DNA of 64,000 nucleotides, taken from contig NZ_CP147846.1 of assembly GCF_037327425.1 (NCBI RefSeq), positions 5,766,001 to 5,830,000 on the forward strand, in the 5' to 3' direction. Below are positions 52,816 to 62,031 of this stretch, piece by piece. Both the position numbers and the translations under genes were made by a program. The notes beneath the pieces were generated by a model. The model was not told where the DNA came from. It saw only the letters and a list, made by a program, of their open reading frames with translations, and made no database searches. Every line of letters begins with the position of its first letter. The stretch's first letter is position 1. The stretch is from Rhodococcus sovatensis. Its GTDB lineage: Bacteria; Actinomycetota; Actinomycetes; Mycobacteriales; Mycobacteriaceae.

Positions 52816-53232
52816 ATGACGCGCGTGGGAGTGATCAGTGACGAGTTCTGGGAGATCGTCGAGCCAGTGATACCCACCGACGTGGGAAAACGTGGGCGGC
52901 GGTTCGCCGAGCACCGGCGAATTCTGGAGGGCATCGCATACCGATTCCGTACCGGGTGTCCGTGGCGAGATCTGCCGGAGGACTTCGGTCCGTGGCAGAC
53001 GGTGTGGAAACGCCACCACCGATGGTCCTTCGATGGCACCTACGACGAGATGCTTGCCGCGGTGGCCGAGGTGTTCGGTCTCGACCCGGAAGAACTCGAC
53101 GGCGATATCGGGGCGGTGCTCTCGATCGACTCGACCAGCGTCCGGGCGCATCAGCATGCGGCCGGTGCGCGAGCCGACACTCTCACAGGGGGCCTTGTCG
53201 AATTACAAGAAATCCGTCGACGAACCCGCTGA
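52816..53232 (+). CDS. IS5-family transposase, upstream frame (OrfA)
   Basis: A 138-residue first frame with the DUF4096 N-terminal domain typical of IS5 elements: ISDEFWEIVEPVIPTDVGKR, EGIAYRFRTGCPWRDLPEDF and GPWQTVWKRHHRW. The first catalytic Asp lies in LSIDSTSVRAHQHA. The frame diverges after TLTGG and stops at 53232, so the full transposase needs a shift into the next frame. Confidence 0.88.
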   Translation: MTRVGVISDEFWEIVEPVIPTDVGKRGRRFAEHRRILEGIAYRFRTGCPWRDLPEDFGPWQTVWKRHHRWSFDGTYDEMLAAVAEVFGLDPEELDGDIGAVLSIDSTSVRAHQHAAGARADTLTGGLVELQEIRRRTR

Positions 53233-53743
53233 CCACGCGTTGGGTCGATCTCGCGGAGGATTCACCACGAAGATCCATGCACTGACCGACCTGACGTGCT
53301 CGCCGGTGACGATGCTGCTGACCGGTGGGCAAGCCGGGGACAATCCACAGTTGGTGCCGTTGCTCGATGCCCACCGAGCTGCCGGTGGGGACCAGGACTA
53401 CCGATTGCTCGCCGACAAGGCGTACACCCATCCCAGTACCCGCACCGAACTGCGTCGCCGCAAGATCAAACACACCATTCCCGAGCGCAGCGACCAGAAG
53501 CAGCGACGGGCCGACAAGGGGTCCGCCGGTGGTCGTCCACCGGGTTTCGATCCGACGATGTACAAGCACCGCAACACCGTCGAGCGTGGCTTCGGGCGGC
53601 TCAAACAGTGGCGTGGTGTGGCCACTCGATATGACAAGTACGCCATGACATTCCTCGGGGGCGTTGTCCTGTGCGCGGCAGTTCTGCACTCCCGCAACCA
53701 CAACCACCGCCCGGCGATGAAAACGAAAACGGACCCAATTTAA
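53192..53743 (+). CDS. IS5-family transposase, downstream frame (OrfB)
   Basis: The continuation in the +1-shifted frame begins near ALSNYKKSVDEPADHALGRS. It contains TKIHALTDLTCSPV, the second catalytic Asp in LLADKAYTHPSTR, and the third acid in the R-x3-E-x6-K signature HRNTVERGFGRLKQWR. A TTG at 53195 could initiate alone, but frameshifting at the CAGGGGGCC run (53187-53194) is the usual strategy for the group. Only the fused product would carry the complete DDE triad. Confidence 0.82.
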   Translation, partial: ALSNYKKSVDEPADHALGRSRGGFTTKIHALTDLTCSPVTMLLTGGQAGDNPQLVPLLDAHRAAGGDQDYRLLADKAYTHPSTRTELRRRKIKHTIPERSDQKQRRADKGSAGGRPPGFDPTMYKHRNTVERGFGRLKQWRGVATRYDKYAMTFLGGVVLCAAVLHSRNHNHRPAMKTKTDPI

Positions 53744-54874
53744 GAGACACGCTCTAGGTCGGTTGCGACATCTCTGCCCGGCAGCGTCCCGACGTGTTGC
53801 TCGCGGAGGAACCGGCGAACTAGGGCTGCATGAATTCTTCGAGGCATCCGCAGTTCCCGTAGCCCGGCGAGTCCGTCGATCATGTCGTGGGTGATCTGGC
53901 GGGAGTCCGTGCCCGGCGCGTACAGGTACTGATGCATACGTTCGGCCAACCTGAACTCTTCCTCGGGGGTGTTGCCGAGCAGTTCGGCGTTCGCCCCTTC
54001 GAGCCTTGTTATCCAGCGCCACATCAGGTTGAAGCTGGCCTCCTCTTCGGCGGTTGCCAGACCACCGACGGAGCGAATGATCTCGACTCGGTACGTGCCG
54101 AAGATGTGGGCACAGGACGCGGTCGCGAGTTGGCTGATCGGGGCACCCTCGGTGTAGTCCCAGCGGCCACCGCGCTCGATTCCGAGTCGAATCATTGTGT
54201 GCATCAAGCGAATTCGTACCCAATGCTCCCAGCTTGCACCGCCTGGACGCATCCCGTCGACGTCGAGAGCCCCGATGAATCCTCTCGCGGTTTCCCAGTA
54301 GCGACGACGGAACACCATACCCGGGTCGGTGAGCGTCCGGTGCTACCCATCACCGTCGCGGTCGCCGGGTCGATATAGGTGAATGCCAGCCCGCCATGAA
54401 ACCCCAGGAGCATGCCCAACGGATTGCGGTTGCCCATCCGTGCGCCTGATTTCATGAGGTCGAAGTCGGCCCATTCCGGGACCGATTCGACGTCTGCGAA
54501 GAAGGCGACCGCGGCGGGCAAACCGCTCGTCTCCTGCGAGCGAGCCGAGAGGAACAGGTCACCTCCCATGAGTTTGCGCTCACGCATATCCGAAATCAGA
54601 TCCTCGGCCAGCGGGTCGCCTACGTGCCCCCATGCCTCGATGTCGACCGCATCGGGTGCAGTGCCACTGACATGGCCCGGCGTCCGGGCGAGCGCGGTGA
54701 CGCGCGCTATCCGTGCTGTCATGTCGGGGTTCGTCAGGGTGGGAACCGTGGTCATGAAGAATCCCGTCGTGGAGTGAGCCGAGTAGTGAGCGCCACCGAT
54801 CACAGGATATATAGCGACTGCTATTTCGGTTGTCAATGGGACAGTACAGGCTCTGGCTGCGCACCGTAAACCCG

Positions 54875-56305
54875 TCACTCGGTGTGAATCCAGATCACCT
54901 TCTCGCGGCTCCATTGGCGCATTGCCGCGAAGGATTTTTCGGAACCGCCGAAACCGGACTGCTTCCATCCGCGAAAAGGTGTGGTGATGTCGCCTTCGCT
55001 GTAGTCGTTGACCGACACGACCCCGGCATCGATTCCGCGGGCGAGTCGCATCGCCGTATCGATGTCGCGACTCCAGACCGATGCCGCCAGGCCGTAGATG
55101 GTGTCGTTGGCTCGCTCGATGGCGTCGGATTCGGACTCGAATGTCTCGATGGTCACCACCGGACCGAACACTTCCTCCCGCAGAATTCGGGCGTCGGTGG
55201 GAACGTCGACGAGCACCGTCGGTGGGTAGAAGTGACCACCGGAATTCGTTCGGACGAACCGTCCACCGGTCAGCAGGCGGGCCCCTGCCTCGATCGCCTC
55301 GTCCACGATCGAGCCGACTCGATGCGCCGCTATCGCATCGATGAGTGGTCCGACCTGAGTCGTGGGCAGTGACGGATCGCCGATCGTCATACGTTGTGCC
55401 GCATCGACGAATCGTGCGGTCAACTCATCGGAGATACTCCTGTGCAATAGGATTCGTGATCCCGCGGTGCAATTCTCGCCCATGGTCAAGAAGGCCGATT
55501 CGATCATGGTGTCTATCAACCGGTCGCCGAACGTCAGGGCATCGGGCATGACTATCTGCGGATTCTTCCCGCCCATTTCCAGGGTGACTCGCTTGAAATT
55601 GCTCTGTGCGGCAGCGCAGAGGATCGACCTGCCGGTTGCAGTCGATCCAGTGAACGAGAGTGCATCGACGCCGTGGTGCCGTGCCAAGGCATCACCGGCG
55701 ACTGCGCCGGTGCCGGTGATTACCGTCAGTACGTCATCGGGGAGCGCGGCCTCCCTCGCGAGCCGTGCAACGTGCAACATCGAATGCGGTGTTGCTTCAG
55801 CAGGTTTGACGACCAAGGAGTTTCCGGCTGCCAGTGCAGGGGCAAACTTCCAGGCCGCCATGGCGAGCGGATAGTTCCAGGGAAGTATGGCGGCACCGAC
55901 ACCGATCGGTTGGCCGATCGCCAATCCCATAGAGTGCGGCCCCGACGGCGAGACCGCGCCGTAGAACTTGTCCGTGCCTTCAGCGAACCAGCGCACCGCC
56001 TCGATCGCCGACGGCACGTCGTTCTCCCGACATTCGGTGATCGGTTTGCCTGCATCACGGCACTCCATCTGAGCCAACTCTTCGCCGTCGCGTTCCATCA
56101 GGTCGGCCAGACGCATCAGCACCCGGGCTCGATCGCGTGGACTTCGGTGCGACCACGCTCCGCGGTCGAATGCCTTTCGTGCGCGGAGCACGATCGCGTC
56201 GACGTCCTCGGCGGTGGCGTCGGGAACCTCGCCGACCGATGATCCGTCGGCAGGATCGACTATCTGTAGGGTCGCTCCGGCATGTCGATTCATTGTGGTC
56301 ATCAC
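54875..56305 (-). CDS. NAD-dependent aldehyde dehydrogenase (betaine/aminobutyraldehyde dehydrogenase-like)
   Basis: A 476-residue aldehyde dehydrogenase with ILPWNYPL, the base glutamate in VTLEMGGKNP and nucleophilic cysteine in GENCTAGSR. The C-terminus reads FRGWKQSGFGGSEKSF. It falls with amine- and alcohol-derived aldehyde dehydrogenases (PuuC/BetB group) rather than the semialdehyde type of 25263-29183. It lies between the broken DUF2236 gene and an AraC regulator, all in the leftward direction, and may have oxidised an aldehyde made by the DUF2236 oxygenase. Confidence 0.92.
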   Translation of the reverse strand: MMTTMNRHAGATLQIVDPADGSSVGEVPDATAEDVDAIVLRARKAFDRGAWSHRSPRDRARVLMRLADLMERDGEELAQMECRDAGKPITECRENDVPSAIEAVRWFAEGTDKFYGAVSPSGPHSMGLAIGQPIGVGAAILPWNYPLAMAAWKFAPALAAGNSLVVKPAEATPHSMLHVARLAREAALPDDVLTVITGTGAVAGDALARHHGVDALSFTGSTATGRSILCAAAQSNFKRVTLEMGGKNPQIVMPDALTFGDRLIDTMIESAFLTMGENCTAGSRILLHRSISDELTARFVDAAQRMTIGDPSLPTTQVGPLIDAIAAHRVGSIVDEAIEAGARLLTGGRFVRTNSGGHFYPPTVLVDVPTDARILREEVFGPVVTIETFESESDAIERANDTIYGLAASVWSRDIDTAMRLARGIDAGVVSVNDYSEGDITTPFRGWKQSGFGGSEKSFAAMRQWSREKVIWIHTE

Positions 56306-56453
56306 TGCTCACGATCTGCTGAGGGTGCATCGGGAGGGGATGCGGTTCGAGGGGTCAACTTCGTCAAGTTTATCGGTGGACCCACTGCATTCGGCAGGGA
56401 TCAGCAGGCCGCGCGAGGGGCGTCAGCGGCCACACCGTTTCGGTGCTCGCCGC

Positions 56454-57527
56454 TCAGGTCGGCGAGGTTCGACGCACTATGGTTCGAAGTTCGGACGGGG
56501 TCACGGAGAACCATCGCGCAATCGCTCGACGCAGCGTGCGCTCATCGGAAAACCCCACTTGCCTGGCAATCTCGCGAAACGTCGTGGTATCGCGGCGCTG
56601 GAGAAGTTGTTCGACCCGGGTGCGACGGATTCCGTCGACCAGCGATTCGAACGTCGTGTCGCACTCGGCCAGCCTCCGACGAAGTGTCCGTGAGCTCATG
56701 TTGCGGCGCTGTGCGCACTGTTCGAGGGTGGGAACCGAAGGAAGCGCCTGACCGATGGACACTTCGAGTCCTTCGAGTAGATCCTGCTGAACCGTTCGAG
56801 ACGCCGATGCGGCCTCGACCATCATCAGGGCCGCCGCGCAGGTCCATCGGTCGCGGCCGGGCATCGGCGTAAGGGATCGACTGCGCGAGTACAGGATCCG
56901 ATTGACCGGGGCCCCGAATGTAACCGAGCAGCCGAACACTGCGGCGTAGTCCGCAGAATGCGGAGGTGGGGGGAATCTCAAGGACACACTGGCCGGTGTG
57001 CAGTGAGAACCGATCGCGCTCCGCACGACCGACACCACGCTGGACAGTCCTTCGTCGACGAGGAAGATGCCGACGTCGGGCGCGATTCCTGGATCGGGAA
57101 GTGACACCTCCAGCGCCAGATCGTGGCCATGCTCGTGCTGGGTCCACCTGACCATGGCACCGGTTGCGTTTTGATACCGAACCCCAACCGACACAGCCTC
57201 TTCGAGGGTCTGACTGGTGAGCAGGGCCAGTCCGACCACACCCCACGACGTGGCCTGCTGCGCAGTGCCGACGGACAGGCCCAACCCCGAATCGCCGGTG
57301 GCAGCGATGGCGTCGTGGATCACCGAGCTGCCCTGGCGATAGGAGGTGCGTAGGTCCACGGCGTCGAGCACCGAGGAGGTCAGGCCGACGGCGTCGAGGG
57401 CAGGTTGCAGATCGAACCCGCGTCGCTCGAGTACGAGTGCAAGGTAGCGCAGGATGCTCGGCGGAATCGTGGCCGAGGTGCTACGACTGATTCCGCTTCG
57501 GTCTTCGGGACCTGCGTCCGGGTACAT
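56454..57527 (-). CDS. AraC-family transcriptional regulator (OruR/ArgR-like)
   Basis: A 357-residue regulator; the ATG at 57527 is chosen because the longer frame would run into the divergent monooxygenase gene. The N-terminal arabinose-binding-type domain (about 15-200) contains GFDLQPALDAVGL and GLALLTSQTLEEAVSVGVRY. The C-terminal double helix-turn-helix reads CAQRRNMSSRTLRRRLAECD and FREIARQVGFSDERTLRRAI followed by ARWFSVTPSELR. It is divergent from the flavin monooxygenase at 57679 and probably controls it, the aldehyde dehydrogenase, or both. Confidence 0.9.
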   Translation of the reverse strand: MYPDAGPEDRSGISRSTSATIPPSILRYLALVLERRGFDLQPALDAVGLTSSVLDAVDLRTSYRQGSSVIHDAIAATGDSGLGLSVGTAQQATSWGVVGLALLTSQTLEEAVSVGVRYQNATGAMVRWTQHEHGHDLALEVSLPDPGIAPDVGIFLVDEGLSSVVSVVRSAIGSHCTPASVSLRFPPPPHSADYAAVFGCSVTFGAPVNRILYSRSRSLTPMPGRDRWTCAAALMMVEAASASRTVQQDLLEGLEVSIGQALPSVPTLEQCAQRRNMSSRTLRRRLAECDTTFESLVDGIRRTRVEQLLQRRDTTTFREIARQVGFSDERTLRRAIARWFSVTPSELRTIVRRTSPT

Positions 57528-57678
57528 GCCCGGCAGGCTACACCCGCTCGGCCATCGTTGTGGCCGGGCAAGACCGGTAGCTGTCCCGGTAGGTCCTGGT
57601 TGCCCGTGTTCCTCGTCGTTAGCGTGGCAATACCGGACACCTACCCGTGACAACACCTCGCCAGCAGAAGGAACTGCC

Positions 57679-59028
57679 ATGTCGCTCGCTTCAGCCGAAC
57701 TTCCGGATACTCCGAGTAAAGGAGCCACGGTGTTGGTCATCGGGGCCGGCCCCGCGGGTCTTGCCGCTGCCCGAGCGTTGGGCGCGCGGGGGTTGCGTTA
57801 CGACCATGTCGAGAGGTATGCCGATATCGGAGGGTTGTGGGACATTGCGCGCACCGACGGGCCGCTGTACAGCTCGGCGCATTTCAACTCGAGTCGAACC
57901 CTGTCGGCTTACAACGACTTTCCGTTCGACGATACCCTGCCCGACTATCCCCGGCACGATCAGGTTCTCGACTATCTGCGGGCTTTCGCCGCGCGTCACG
58001 ATCTGGTCGACCGAATTCGGTTCGGGGTATCCGTCGAATCGATCGAGAAGGCTTCGGATGGGACGTGGACTGCCGCGTTCGACGACTCGACTTCGGCGTC
58101 GTATTCCGCGGTCGTGTGCTCCTCGGGCTCCCAGTGGACTGCCAATATGCCCGATATTCCCGGACGCTTCACGGGTGACGTTCGGCATGCGATGACGTAC
58201 CGGGATCCTGCCGAGCTGCGCGGCAAGCGGGTACTGGTGGTCGGGGCGGGCGCGTCCGGTTGCGATATTGCGACCGACGCTGCACACCACGGTGACGGGG
58301 CGGCCATCAGTATGCGACGGGGATACTGGTTCATTCCCAAGCACGTGTTGGGTGTCCCGGCGGATGTATTCGGCTCCAGCGGTCCGCATCTACCGATATG
58401 GTTGCAGCAGAGAGTGTTTCCTCTTCTACTGCGGTTTCTTCAAGGCGATCTGACCAGACTCGGCCTGCAGAAGCCCGACCATAAGATCTTCGAGGTGCAT
58501 CCGACTGTCAATTCCACTGTGGTGCATCATCTTCAGCATGGTGACCTGACGGCATATCCCGCGATCGCTTCGGCGTCGGGCCGAACCGTGTCGTTCGTCG
58601 ATGGAAGGTCGGCCGAGTTCGATCTCATCCTCTGCGCGACCGGCTACCGCCACACCATCGACTACGCCCAGAAGTACTTCGGGAACCAGCAGCATCCGGA
58701 TCTGTATCTGTCCACATTTTCCCGCGTACACCACAATCTCTTCGGAGTCGGCTTCGTGGAAACGAATTCGAGCGCATTTCCACTGTTCGACACCATGGCG
58801 CAGATGGTCGCCGGCTACCTCGACGATCAGGTCAGGCGTCCTGCCGAGGCGCGGAAGATGGCGGACCTGATCCGCACCGACCGTCCCGACCTCAGTGGTG
58901 GGATTCGCTTCGATGCAGCACCTCGCCACGTCGGCTATGTCGACAGTGCACCGCTGCATGCCTATTTGGACCGGTTGATGCACTCTATGGGCTGGGGTTC
59001 GGAGGCGCACCGACACGCTCCCCGGTAG
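57679..59028 (+). CDS. Flavin-containing monooxygenase (FMO/Baeyer-Villiger class B type)
   Basis: A 449-residue FAD/NADPH monooxygenase; the ATG at 57679 has AAGGA upstream. The FAD motif is VIGAGPAGLAAA, the NADPH motif VVGAGASGCDIA, and the FMO signature FTGDVRHAMTYRDP matches FxGxxxHxxxYR. LCATGYRHTIDYA near the C-terminal third is also typical. It oxygenates N, S or ketone substrates. It is transcribed away from the AraC regulator across a 151-bp promoter region. Confidence 0.92.
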   Translation: MSLASAELPDTPSKGATVLVIGAGPAGLAAARALGARGLRYDHVERYADIGGLWDIARTDGPLYSSAHFNSSRTLSAYNDFPFDDTLPDYPRHDQVLDYLRAFAARHDLVDRIRFGVSVESIEKASDGTWTAAFDDSTSASYSAVVCSSGSQWTANMPDIPGRFTGDVRHAMTYRDPAELRGKRVLVVGAGASGCDIATDAAHHGDGAAISMRRGYWFIPKHVLGVPADVFGSSGPHLPIWLQQRVFPLLLRFLQGDLTRLGLQKPDHKIFEVHPTVNSTVVHHLQHGDLTAYPAIASASGRTVSFVDGRSAEFDLILCATGYRHTIDYAQKYFGNQQHPDLYLSTFSRVHHNLFGVGFVETNSSAFPLFDTMAQMVAGYLDDQVRRPAEARKMADLIRTDRPDLSGGIRFDAAPRHVGYVDSAPLHAYLDRLMHSMGWGSEAHRHAPR

Positions 59029-59115
59029 TTCGGATTCGGGCCCGTGGTCTGCGAGAGGGCGGTACCGGGAGGGCCGGGGTTGACCCGAGAATCCTTCCGC
59101 GCTACGCTACCAACC

Positions 59116-59130
59116 ATCTAGTAGGTAGAT
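59116..59130. promoter_or_regulatory. ATCTA-GTAGG-TAGAT palindrome before the SDR gene
   Basis: Five-base perfect arms around a five-base centre, 21 bases upstream of the SDR start, in promoter position. A TetR-family gene closes the same group and is the likely ligand-responsive repressor. Confidence 0.5.
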
Positions 59131-59150
59131 ACGCGAGTGGGAGATGCGCA

Positions 59151-59939
59151 ATGAGTCAATTCGAGAATCGCAAGTTGCTGGTCGTCGGTGGAACCAGTGG
59201 TATCGGCCTGGAGACGGCTCTGATGGTGGCGCAGCAGGGCGGGAGCGTCGTCATCGTCGGGAGCCAGGCGACCAAAGCCGAGGATGCGCGCGCGCAGTTG
59301 GAGCGGGTTGCAACGGCAGGCAAGATGTTTGCGCTGACCGCTGATCTGCATTCTGCCGAGAGTGTGCGGACGCTGATCGAAACGTTGCGGAATGAGCACG
59401 GTGACATCGACATGCTGGTCAACTCGGCAGGCATCTTCTACCCGGTGTCGTTTCTCGAGCACACCGAGAAGGACTACGACGCCTTCCTGAGTATCAACAA
59501 GGCCTTCTTCTTCATCACTCGTCATATCGCCGAGTCGTTGGTGGAGCAGGGCAAGCCCGGATCCATCGTGAACGTCACTGCTACCGCTGCCAAGCAGGCC
59601 ATCGAAACCGTCCAGGCAACGTCATACTCCATGGCCAAGATCGGCCTCGAGGCCATGACGAAGCATGTGGCAATGGAACTGGCAAAAGATAAGATTCGCG
59701 TCAATGCAGTGGCACCGGCAATCGTCGAGACCAGAATTTTCGAGCGGTTCATCCCCGGCGACAAGCTCGACGATGCAATGGCCGAATTTCATAGTCTTCA
59801 TCCGATCGGCCGGAACGGTACCACCGAGGATGTCGCCAACACTATCGTATTCTTGTTGTCCGACAAGACTTCCTGGGTCACCGGTGCCGTCTGGGATGTC
59901 GACGGCGGCATGATGGCCGGACGGATGCTCGCGAAGTAG
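59151..59939 (+). CDS. Short-chain dehydrogenase/reductase
   Basis: A 262-residue classical SDR. The NAD(P) motif GGTSGIGLET, the NSAG motif, and active-site YSMAK are present, while the usual serine position lies in NVTATAAK and may be Thr. C-terminal PIGRNGTTEDVANTIVFLLSD and VDGG are standard. It oxidises a secondary alcohol or reduces a ketone. It heads a group with an AhpD-like protein and a TetR regulator. Confidence 0.92.
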   Translation: MSQFENRKLLVVGGTSGIGLETALMVAQQGGSVVIVGSQATKAEDARAQLERVATAGKMFALTADLHSAESVRTLIETLRNEHGDIDMLVNSAGIFYPVSFLEHTEKDYDAFLSINKAFFFITRHIAESLVEQGKPGSIVNVTATAAKQAIETVQATSYSMAKIGLEAMTKHVAMELAKDKIRVNAVAPAIVETRIFERFIPGDKLDDAMAEFHSLHPIGRNGTTEDVANTIVFLLSDKTSWVTGAVWDVDGGMMAGRMLAK

Positions 59940-60008
59940 ATCGCGACACGCGATACAGCTCGACATTTTCGACTCAGTCAGTATACCAATCCAGAAAAGA
60001 GACGTGAT

Positions 60009-60344
60009 ATGACGAACGAATGGCAAGACCGACTCAAGGGTCTGATCAAGAGCACCGGTGGTTTCAAGAAAGCGGCACCTGAGGTGGCCCATGCTTTCCA
60101 TGCGTTCGAGGAGGCGACGCGGGCGAGTGACGTGCTCGACGCCAAGACGCACGAGCTGATTTCGCTGGCCGTGGCCGTGACCACTCGATGTGACGGGTGT
60201 ATCACCGCGCATGCCTTGGCTGCGAAGAAGGCCGGGGCAACCGAGGCGGAGGTCGCTGCGGCACTGGGAACTGCGATATCACTCAATGCCGGTGCAGCGT
60301 ATGTGTATTCATCGAAGGCCCTCGACGCTTTCCAGTCGCTGTGA
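60009..60344 (+). CDS. AhpD-like carboxymuconolactone decarboxylase family protein
   Basis: A 111-residue CMD-family protein with the thiol pair CDGC in TTRCDGCITAHALAAKKAGA, the alkylhydroperoxidase D-type active site. It may reduce peroxides or act as a disulfide carrier. It follows the SDR by 69 bases with AAAGAGA before the start. Confidence 0.9.
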   Translation: MTNEWQDRLKGLIKSTGGFKKAAPEVAHAFHAFEEATRASDVLDAKTHELISLAVAVTTRCDGCITAHALAAKKAGATEAEVAAALGTAISLNAGAAYVYSSKALDAFQSL

Positions 60345-60470
60345 CCGCGGCATCGCAGGCGACGCCGGCCTAGAGATCGTTTGATTGGTTCGTCTTCGAG
60401 CGGGCGTAGTAGGTCCGGCTTCGACTGGGCGCGATGCACAGGTCGGAACCGATCAGGGAAGAATGGTGGC

Positions 60471-61058
60471 ATGTCCGTCTCGAACACCCGTGATGCGCTC
60501 ATCGAATCGACCGAACAGCTGATCAGGTCGCGAGGTTACTCGGCGTTCAGCTACGCCGATTTGGAGAAGCAGGTCGGGATACGCAAGGCAAGCATCCATT
60601 ACCACTTCCCGACGAAAGAAGATCTCGGCGTCTGTGTGGTGGAGACGTACCTCGAGCGGTTGCAGGCCGACCTTGCTGCGTTCGATGCCGCCGGTGCCGA
60701 CGCACTGACGCGGCTCGGGGCCTTTGCCGAGGCTTTCACTCAGGCCAGGGCCTCGAGTCAGCTGCCTCTGTGCGGGGCGTTGGCGTCGGAAATGACGCTG
60801 CTGCCCGGCCGGATGCAGGCACTGACGACAACGTATCTCGAGACGCAGGCCCGCTGGATCGAGAAGACGATCGTGACAGGCATAGCCGACGGGGACATCC
60901 CTCCGATCGGCGACGTGGAACAGCGCACCTTCGAGATACTGAGTCTGCTCGAAGGCGCGAGCTTCGTGAGTTGGGGGCTCGGTGCCCGGCACGACGTCGA
61001 CTCGGTTGCGATCGAGCGGGTTCTGGGCATCGACCCGTCGAAGGCAAACAAGCAATAG
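60471..61058 (+). CDS. TetR-family regulator
   Basis: A 195-residue repressor; the ATG at 60471 fits the helix-turn-helix beginning TRDALIESTEQLIRSRGYSA and FSYADLEKQVGIRKASIHYH. The C-terminal ligand domain (TetR_C) shows LCGALASEMTLLP. It probably binds the palindrome at 59116 and represses the SDR-AhpD group until a ligand appears. Confidence 0.92.
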   Translation: MSVSNTRDALIESTEQLIRSRGYSAFSYADLEKQVGIRKASIHYHFPTKEDLGVCVVETYLERLQADLAAFDAAGADALTRLGAFAEAFTQARASSQLPLCGALASEMTLLPGRMQALTTTYLETQARWIEKTIVTGIADGDIPPIGDVEQRTFEILSLLEGASFVSWGLGARHDVDSVAIERVLGIDPSKANKQ

Positions 61059-61101
61059 CAGGTCTCGACCGCGCCGGGCGAGCGTGTCAGCTCGTTTTCG
61101 T

Positions 61102-62031
61102 CTACGTCGATCCCACCGGCATCGATACTGCAGCCACAAGCGTGCCGATTTCGGCAATGACCGCATCACGGGCCTCATACGCGCTCGGGATACGGTCCGC
61201 GAAGTCGATCCATCCATGGGTGAGGCGCGGAAATGGCAGGTAGTGCGTGCGAACTCCGCTCTCGATCAGACGTTGCGCATACTTCTCACCTTCGCTGCAG
61301 AGCGGGTCGAACCCCGCCGTCGTGACGAGAGTCGGCGGCGCACTGCGCAGATCTTCGGAGAGCAAGGGTGCAAGCCGTCGGTCGACCGAATGCGTGCCTG
61401 CATACGAGTTCCAGAAGTAGTGCATTTCGCTGAGGTCGAGCCCGTAGCCGTCGAGGGGGCCGGGCCCCGGCCGGTCTTGATCGGGAGCTGCCAGTGCCGG
61501 ATAGATGAGGGCTTGCGCGTCGACCGGGCATCCCGCGTCCACACGGACCTGGGAGACCGCCGCAGCGAGGTTTCCACCGGCGCTGTCACCGGCAACCACA
61601 ATCCGATGCGACAGATTCTGCAGGTATTCGACCACGGACAGGCAATCGTCAAGTGCAGCGGGGAAAGGATGCTCGGGCGCAAGACGATAGTCCACCGACA
61701 CGACATGCAGCCGCAGCTGGGATGCCACTGCGCGAGTGAATCGGTCGGTACCCTCCGGGCTTCCGGTGACCCAGCCCCCTCCGTGGAAGTAGACCAGAAC
61801 CAGGCCCGGGTCGGACTCGACCGACGGAAGATACTGCCGAACCGCGACCTCGCATGTCGCCGGGAGCACTTCGTCGGTGATCACCCCGTCGAAATCCGGT
61901 GCAGGGTCCCGAAAATAGTCGATGTAGTCGGCGTAGTCCGCGCGCATGGCCGATAGGTCCCTGCTGCCGCCGTCGGACCCGCGAATCACTTCGAAGACGG
62001 CAGCGAGATCGGGTTCAGGAGTCTCGGTCAT
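61102..62031 (-). CDS. Alpha/beta-hydrolase, hormone-sensitive-lipase family esterase
   Basis: A 309-residue HSL-type esterase: oxyanion motif YFHGGGWVTG, DYRLAPEHPFPAALDD, nucleophile GDSAGGN, Asp in TAGFDPLCSEG and His in LTHGWIDF. All catalytic parts are intact. It overlaps the SDR gene by ATGA and lies downstream of a Baeyer-Villiger-type monooxygenase, so it likely hydrolyses the ester that monooxygenase produces. Confidence 0.93.
   Translation of the reverse strand: MTETPEPDLAAVFEVIRGSDGGSRDLSAMRADYADYIDYFRDPAPDFDGVITDEVLPATCEVAVRQYLPSVESDPGLVLVYFHGGGWVTGSPEGTDRFTRAVASQLRLHVVSVDYRLAPEHPFPAALDDCLSVVEYLQNLSHRIVVAGDSAGGNLAAAVSQVRVDAGCPVDAQALIYPALAAPDQDRPGPGPLDGYGLDLSEMHYFWNSYAGTHSVDRRLAPLLSEDLRSAPPTLVTTAGFDPLCSEGEKYAQRLIESGVRTHYLPFPRLTHGWIDFADRIPSAYEARDAVIAEIGTLVAAVSMPVGST

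Larger units (their letters stand above)
52770..53753 (+). mobile_element. IS5-family insertion sequence (984 bp)
   Basis: The ends AGCGTGTCTCCCAAATT (left) and AATTTAAGAGACACGCT (right, complementary) are near-perfect inverted repeats. Both are flanked by CTAG (52766-52769 and 53754-53757), a target duplication matching the YTAR sites of IS5-group elements. Inside lie two overlapping reading frames that together encode a DDE transposase. The element looks structurally complete. Confidence 0.9.
52545..54755 (-). pseudogene. DUF2236 (MpaB/latex-clearing-type) oxygenase gene, broken by frameshift and IS insertion
   Basis: The gene is read in three segments. The N-terminal part starts at ATG 54755 and runs in one frame to about 54335 (FFADVESVPEWADFDLMKSG, NPLGMLLGFHGGLAFTY). 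A one-base indel near 54330 shifts it to the frame of DPGMVFRRRYWETARGF and VRIRLMHTMIRLG, the diagnostic DUF2236 block. That frame is cut at CTAG 53754 by the IS. After the IS it resumes as GVEPDRPAEIAVSAAVLALR and ends at 52545. Removing the IS and one CTAG copy restores GAC CTA GGC in frame, which confirms continuity. The product would have been a haem-dependent oxygenase of unknown substrate. Confidence 0.82.
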
